Part shown: positions 59,871-64,000 of the stretch, in pieces
How positions within the stretch are numbered: position 1 is the stretch's first letter
Layout of the letters: each line of letters opens with the position of its first letter
NCBI GenBank assembly: GCA_963736325.1
Contig: CAVTOG010000008.1
Span: 62,001 to 126,000 of the forward strand
Direction of reading: 5' to 3'
Length of the DNA stretch: 64,000 nt
From: Actinoallomurus sp963736325
Lineage (GTDB): Bacteria > Actinomycetota > Actinomycetes > Streptosporangiales > Streptosporangiaceae
Program-made: the position numbers and the translations under genes
Notes under the pieces: generated by a model
The model's input: only the letters and a program-made list of their open reading frames with translations
Database searches by the model: none
What the model was told of the DNA's origin: nothing

Positions 59871-61466
59871 TTACTTGGGCTGGAATTCAGCGATGTGTCG
59901 TAGCGGCACGCCGTATCCCTCGACCGCCGGGATGAAGGGAGCGATCTTGTCCGAGCGGTACGCGACGATCGCGTCTTTCGAAACAATCGGGATCATGTTC
60001 GAGTTCTGCGCGATACGGTCGCAGATGTCATGGAGTATCCGCGTGCGGGCTGCTCCCGTGGCGCTCGTGCTCTGGTCGATGAGCGTGTTCGTTCGGTCAT
60101 CCGAATTCATCCAGGCCTTGGTGAAGGCGGCCAGGTTCGGGTTCCACCAGGTGACGACCATTCCGGGATCGGCGTAACCGAAGAGCCAGCCCAGGCTCAG
60201 GTCGAAATCCGCCGTCTTCCCGGTGTAGCCGCGCTTGGCGACCTCTCCCACGTCGAGCTGAGAGATGCGCACCTTCAGGCCCGCGCTCTGCAGGTTCCGC
60301 TGAATCACCTGTGTGATCGGCGCGGACATCTGGACCTGTGCGGTGGTCATGATCTCCACGGTCTTGCCGGAGGCGCCTGCGGCCTGTACGAGTTGCCGGG
60401 CTCGCTGGACGTCGGGCTTGGCGAAGGGGACGGCGGCCGGGTCGCACACGCCCGCGAACACCGGGGACACGGCTGCCGTCGGACGGCCGACTCCCGCGAG
60501 GACCAGCTTTGTGATGGTGTCCCGGTCGATCGACAGCGACACCGCCTGCCGCAGTCGTTCGTCGCGGAAGATGGAGGACTTGGCGTTGACGTCGAGCCGG
60601 TAGAAGTCCGTGGTCGACTGCACGGTCGTGGCGATGTGGGCCTGGCCTTTGAGAAGCCGGATGGAGTCGGGATTCTCGAAGGTGGTCACGTCGATATTGC
60701 CGTCGCGAAGGGCGGCGGTCCGCGCGGCGTCGTCGGGCATGATCCGGACCGTCAGCTTCGTGACCTTGGGAAGGCCGGGCTGCCAGTAGTGCGGATTACG
60801 CTCGAAGACCCATGAGGTCCCTTGGGCGTGTGACACGACCCTGAACGGGCCTGTACCCAGCAGTTGTTTCTTTGGATCGAACGTGCCCGCTCGCAACTCT
60901 TTCATCGGCAGTATGGCGGCACGACTGGCCGCGAGCGCTGCCAGGAATGAGCTCTTCGGGTGAGCCAAGGTGAATTTGACCTGTGTGTCACCACTCGATG
61001 TGACGTTGCGTATTCCGAGCTGACTCGCCCAGAGCGATCCGATCTTGGGATCCATCACACGGTCGAAGGTGCCGGTGACATCGGCGGCCGTCATCGGCCG
61101 GCCGTTCGCGAATTTCACCCCTTTGCGTAGGGTGAACTCATAGGTCGTCGGCGAGGTCTGCCGCCACGACTCCGCCAGTCTCGGAACGATCTTGAGGTTG
61201 CCGTCCAGATCGACGAGCCGCTCATACGTGAGGTTGAGCAGCTCCGATGCCGCGCCGGAGCCGGCGAGGGTCGGGTCCAGCAAGTCCGCCTCGGCCGGTT
61301 TGCCCCATACGAGCTGCTTCCCGCCCTGCCCGGAACCGGAAGTGCCACTGGGCGACGTGGTGCACGCCACGCACCCGGCGGCGATCGCCACCGACATGGC
61401 GCCACACAGCACGCTCCGACTCCGATCGCGAGTGACCCGCGAGAGCGTCGTCAGTCTCCACAGCAT
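59871..61466 (-). CDS. peptide-binding lipoprotein (SBP family 5)
   Basis: 531 residues from ATG 61466 with GGAGAAAGAC directly upstream. The signal peptide ends in a cysteine at AAGC or VAC (lipidation site ambiguous). Family 5 blocks: LVWGKPAEADLLDPTLAG, LAESWRQTSPTTYEFTLRKGVKFANGRPMTAADV, LLGTGPFRVVSHAQGTSWVFERNPHYWQPG and RLRQAVSLSIDRDTI. It is closer to the lipoprotein at 18190 than to those at 43562 and 49078. A palindromic MocR-type motif lies 92 bases before its start. Confidence 0.92.
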   Translation of the reverse strand: MLWRLTTLSRVTRDRSRSVLCGAMSVAIAAGCVACTTSPSGTSGSGQGGKQLVWGKPAEADLLDPTLAGSGAASELLNLTYERLVDLDGNLKIVPRLAESWRQTSPTTYEFTLRKGVKFANGRPMTAADVTGTFDRVMDPKIGSLWASQLGIRNVTSSGDTQVKFTLAHPKSSFLAALAASRAAILPMKELRAGTFDPKKQLLGTGPFRVVSHAQGTSWVFERNPHYWQPGLPKVTKLTVRIMPDDAARTAALRDGNIDVTTFENPDSIRLLKGQAHIATTVQSTTDFYRLDVNAKSSIFRDERLRQAVSLSIDRDTITKLVLAGVGRPTAAVSPVFAGVCDPAAVPFAKPDVQRARQLVQAAGASGKTVEIMTTAQVQMSAPITQVIQRNLQSAGLKVRISQLDVGEVAKRGYTGKTADFDLSLGWLFGYADPGMVVTWWNPNLAAFTKAWMNSDDRTNTLIDQSTSATGAARTRILHDICDRIAQNSNMIPIVSKDAIVAYRSDKIAPFIPAVEGYGVPLRHIAEFQPK

Positions 61467-61557
61467 GTCTTTCTCCTGTCATCGACCTCGCGATTCGGGC
61501 GCCGCCCCCGGCGTCTGACGTTGCGGGCGAGATTAAGTCATGGCAACGTCTAGCACA

Positions 61558-61581
61558 AGAGCAATTTTGCTCTATATCAAA
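61558..61581. promoter_or_regulatory. candidate MocR-type operator upstream of the lipoprotein-amidohydrolase operon
   Basis: AGAGCAATTTTGCTCT (61558-61573) is a perfect palindrome around two central bases. Its right part continues as TTGCTCTATATCAAA, almost the motif found before the regulator gene. Confidence 0.65.
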
Positions 61582-61716
61582 TCCGTGACCGGGTCTTGTC
61601 GCACGTCAGCGGATGGGTCGGCTGGCAGTGGTGTGCGACGAGTCCGCGGGCGTTGCCCGTCAGGCGGGGCGAGTGTCGGACGGCAGGGCCTCGCGCGGGC
61701 GGTTTTCGAAACGGTG

Positions 61717-63015
61717 CTAGTGGCCGGCTCTTTGAGAGACCGCCTTGAGGGCGCCCGCCGTCGGCATCGTCGGCGACGTGTCCGCTACGAAAAGGATTCC
61801 GTCATAGGCGTCTTTCGGGACATCCTTGGTGTAAAGTCCGATGTCGCCGCTGAAAAGCCAGCTTACGGAATGCATCACATGCTTTTCCATGAGCCACCCG
61901 CCGACATGCGAACCGTGTGGCGCTGTACGCAGGTCGACGATGAAAATAGCCTCGTCGACTTTTGAGAGCTGCCGTGACAGTGACCCGTTCGGCGGTGGTG
62001 GGATCGTGCCTATCTTGAGATCGCCGAGCGTCCGGTCCGGCAGGAGGGCCCTTGCGAGATATTCGCCACCGCCAAGCTCCATGCAGAAGGCGTAGTAGTG
62101 ATTCCCTAGACGGCTACGGAGAAGGTGTCCCATGTTCGCTGCGGTGCCGTGAGCCTTCTGAAGGCCGATTCCGAGATGATACGCGTGGGCCCATATGACG
62201 ATCTTCTTCGCTTCGGCATGCTTGAGGACCTGAAATAGATTGCGCGCCATGGAGGCGGATCTGGCAAGATTGCTGAAGGCCGATGCATCGGCCTCGCCGA
62301 TGTTGGCCGCAAGCCATTGCCTGACGACTTCCACGTGATACGTGGCATCCTGATAGGCGTCTGCGGATGTAGCGTCAACGAATCCTGCCCTGTTGGACAA
62401 GAAGAAGTCTGACAGGTCGCAGATGCGTCGATACAGTTCGCGATCGATGTGCCGGTGCGCGACCAGCAATCCCTTGCTCTCTCCGAGTGCCACGGCCTGG
62501 AACAGCTCTTCTGTGGAGGGCGCTATTTCGGGCGCGACATCACGAAGATAGGCCAAGGCCTTTTCTCGTCCCGCCCGGGTGTTCCAGATGTCCAGCCCGT
62601 AGAGCCGAACCTTGTCGGCATCGGCGATGGAATCATTGTGTTCGCGCAGCCAGTCCAGTACTGCCGCGAACTCCTCGACGTCCCACATGATGGAACCAAG
62701 TCCGGTGAGAACGGACGATCGATCCCCTTTTCCGTTCACGACATAGTCGTTGACGATTTGCGCGGCGGAGTGACTCGCCTCGATCGCGAGGGCATTGAAG
62801 CCCATCTCGGCTACGAGATACTGCAGGAGCTCGAGCTTGAGTTGAAAGAATTCCCTGGTGCCGTGGGTGACTTCTCCCATGCCGACGACCTTCACTCCGC
62901 GCAACAGCCGCCCGAGTGCCGCCAAGCCCTTGGCCGTGCCGTACTCGATGGGGATCGCCTGACGCTGCAGCCAGGCACCTATTTCGCTGTTGCCGGCATC
63001 CTGTGTGGTCGCCAA
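61717..63015 (-). CDS. erythromycin esterase-like protein
   Basis: 432 residues from TTG 63015 with GGGGAG upstream. Same family and motifs as the protein at 21968: GMGEVTHGTREFFQLKLELLQYLV, AIEASHSAAQIVNDYVV, IMWDVEEFAAVLDWLREHN, IVIWAHAYHLGIGLQ. Strong whole-length similarity shows that the two are paralogues, one inside the island and one in the peptide locus. A MocR-type motif lies about 75 bases upstream. The substrate is unknown; an ester or lactone in a depsipeptide is an attractive guess. Confidence 0.88.
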   Translation of the reverse strand: MATTQDAGNSEIGAWLQRQAIPIEYGTAKGLAALGRLLRGVKVVGMGEVTHGTREFFQLKLELLQYLVAEMGFNALAIEASHSAAQIVNDYVVNGKGDRSSVLTGLGSIMWDVEEFAAVLDWLREHNDSIADADKVRLYGLDIWNTRAGREKALAYLRDVAPEIAPSTEELFQAVALGESKGLLVAHRHIDRELYRRICDLSDFFLSNRAGFVDATSADAYQDATYHVEVVRQWLAANIGEADASAFSNLARSASMARNLFQVLKHAEAKKIVIWAHAYHLGIGLQKAHGTAANMGHLLRSRLGNHYYAFCMELGGGEYLARALLPDRTLGDLKIGTIPPPPNGSLSRQLSKVDEAIFIVDLRTAPHGSHVGGWLMEKHVMHSVSWLFSGDIGLYTKDVPKDAYDGILFVADTSPTMPTAGALKAVSQRAGH

Positions 63016-63086
63016 CGCGTCTCCCCGTTCATGGCCCGGTCGCGCCGCGTGAGACTATGGCATCAATGATGCCATCACAAGACATA

Positions 63087-63105
63087 ACTTGTGCTATAGC
63101 AAAAT
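63087..63105. promoter_or_regulatory. candidate MocR-type operator upstream of the esterase-like gene
   Basis: TTGTGCTATAGCAAAAT (63089-63105) matches the regulator-promoter motif TTGCTCTATAGCAAAAC except for a few bases. It lies 74-90 bases before the TTG start. Confidence 0.65.
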
Positions 63106-63235
63106 TCTCGCCACGTTCTCGGACCAGCATCGTGGGCATCGCGCCGCGTCGACCGTCGCGTGTGAGCGCGTCGGCCATCGGCGAGTGCGATGCCCACCCG
63201 GATGCGAGGGGCCCGGAGATCACTCCGGGGAGCCG

Positions 63236-64000
63236 TCACTCGCCGTCAGGACGGAACATGTCCAGGCGCGGGGCGTGGCGGTCGCGGAGGGTCTGGTTCA
63301 GGACGCCGAGGCCCGGGGACGGGCTGAGGCAGCGAATGCCGATCTTGCCGACGTGGCTGTTCTGCTGGACCGCGCGTACCGCCGTCGCGGCGTCGTCCAG
63401 CGAGTAGGTCGCCGAGAGGGTCGGGTGGATGCTGCCCGCTCGTATGAGTTCGTTGGCGCGCCACGCCTCCTGGTAGTTGGCGAAGTGCGAGCCGACGATG
63501 CGCTTGAGGCTCATCCAGAGGTAGCGGTTGTCGAAGTAGTGGTCGTAGCCGGAGGTGGAGGCGCAGGTCACCACCGTGCCGCCGCGGCGTGCGACGTAGA
63601 CGCTCGCCGCGAACGTCTCACGTCCGGGGTGCTCGAAGACGATGTCCGGGTCCTCACCGTTCGTGAGGCTGCGGATGGCGGCTCCCAGGCGGCGCCACTC
63701 CTTGCGGTCGGGCGTGTGCTTGTCGCGCCAGAACTTGAAGTCCTCTTGCTGCCGGTCGATGATCAGCTCGGCGCCGAGCGCGCGGCAGATGTCGGCCTTC
63801 TCGGGGGAGGAGACGACACAGACGGGGATCGCGCCTCCGTTGAGGGCCAGCTGCACGGCGTACGAGCCGAGCCCGCCGCAGGCGCCCCAGATCAGCACGA
63901 TGTCGCCCTGCTTCATGTCGGCGCCGTTGCGGGACACGAGCTGCCGGTAGGCCGTCGAGTGGACGAGACCGGGGGAGGCGGCCTCCTCCCAGGTCAGGTG
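63236..64000 (-). CDS. ccrA: crotonyl-CoA carboxylase/reductase, C-terminal part
   Basis: 255 codons, open to the window edge. HLTWEEAASPGLVHSTAYRQLVSRNGADMKQGDIVLIWGACGGLGSYAVQLALNGGA has the interdomain segment and Rossmann loop of Ccr. Further features are ELIIDRQQEDFKFW, PDIVFEHPGRETFAASVYVARRGGTVVTCASTSGY and HFANYQEAWRANELI. The enzyme reductively carboxylates crotonyl-CoA to ethylmalonyl-CoA with NADPH and CO2, for the ethylmalonyl-CoA pathway or polyketide extender units. The N-terminal half lies outside the window. It is not obviously linked to the peptide locus. Confidence 0.9.
   Translation of the reverse strand, partial: HLTWEEAASPGLVHSTAYRQLVSRNGADMKQGDIVLIWGACGGLGSYAVQLALNGGAIPVCVVSSPEKADICRALGAELIIDRQQEDFKFWRDKHTPDRKEWRRLGAAIRSLTNGEDPDIVFEHPGRETFAASVYVARRGGTVVTCASTSGYDHYFDNRYLWMSLKRIVGSHFANYQEAWRANELIRAGSIHPTLSATYSLDDAATAVRAVQQNSHVGKIGIRCLSPSPGLGVLNQTLRDRHAPRLDMFRPDGE

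Noticed and set aside
40859..63015. A biosynthetic gene cluster for a natural product
   Set aside because: No NRPS, PKS, lanthionine or lasso precursor/cyclase genes are seen; all enzymes are hydrolases or binding proteins.

Overview
The window is high-GC DNA from a morphologically complex, spore-forming actinobacterium. The evidence is near-universal G/C third codon positions, GTG and TTG starts, an SsgB-type sporulation protein, a PGPGW membrane protein, a PknB-like kinase and a crotonyl-CoA reductase fragment. The order Streptosporangiales or its relatives is a guess; no rRNA gene is present to settle it.

Layout. 0-3.2 kb: the end of a peptide ABC-transporter operon (substrate-binding lipoprotein, two ATPases) divergent from a GntR/UTRA regulator. 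3.2-8.1 kb: sparse and decayed DNA with a tRNA-Val(GAC) 3' remnant, a hypothetical protein, a frameshifted amino-acid permease and a reductase pseudogene. 8.1-14.7 kb: core genes, namely a Ser/Thr kinase, a biotinyl-carboxyltransferase fusion, pabB-pabC, ssgB, a PGPGW protein and an intact tRNA-Val(CAC).

14.7-40.6 kb is a mosaic island. The 3' half of the tRNA-Val recurs at 29.86 and 37.16 kb, and integrase remnants lie beside each copy, as expected for stacked integrative elements of the AICE type. Inside are a DUF2637-type gene with an in-frame stop, an SNF2 helicase split by an IS630 element, an NADP-oxidoreductase split by an IS3 element, nested IS110/IS481/IS3 remnants, a serine-recombinase fragment and phage lysis remnants. 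The island also carries an M20 peptidase and a first peptide-processing group: an erythromycin-esterase-like protein, a prolyl oligopeptidase and a peptide-binding lipoprotein.

40.8-63.1 kb is the most interesting region: a dense locus for peptide capture and hydrolysis. It holds two serine beta-lactamase-fold hydrolases (the second like a D-aminopeptidase), three OppA/DppA-type lipoproteins without permeases, two S9 oligopeptidases, two amidohydrolases, an M19 dipeptidase, a second erythromycin-esterase-like protein, and TetR and MocR-type regulators. A repeated AT-rich motif (TTGCTCTATAGCAAAA and relatives) lies in the M19/MocR divergent promoter and upstream of the SBP-amidohydrolase and esterase transcription units. 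This suggests one MocR-controlled regulon. The MocR protein lacks the PLP-binding lysine. I infer that the locus imports and dismantles an unusual peptide, possibly one containing D-amino acids. The substrate is unknown. The window ends inside a crotonyl-CoA carboxylase/reductase gene.
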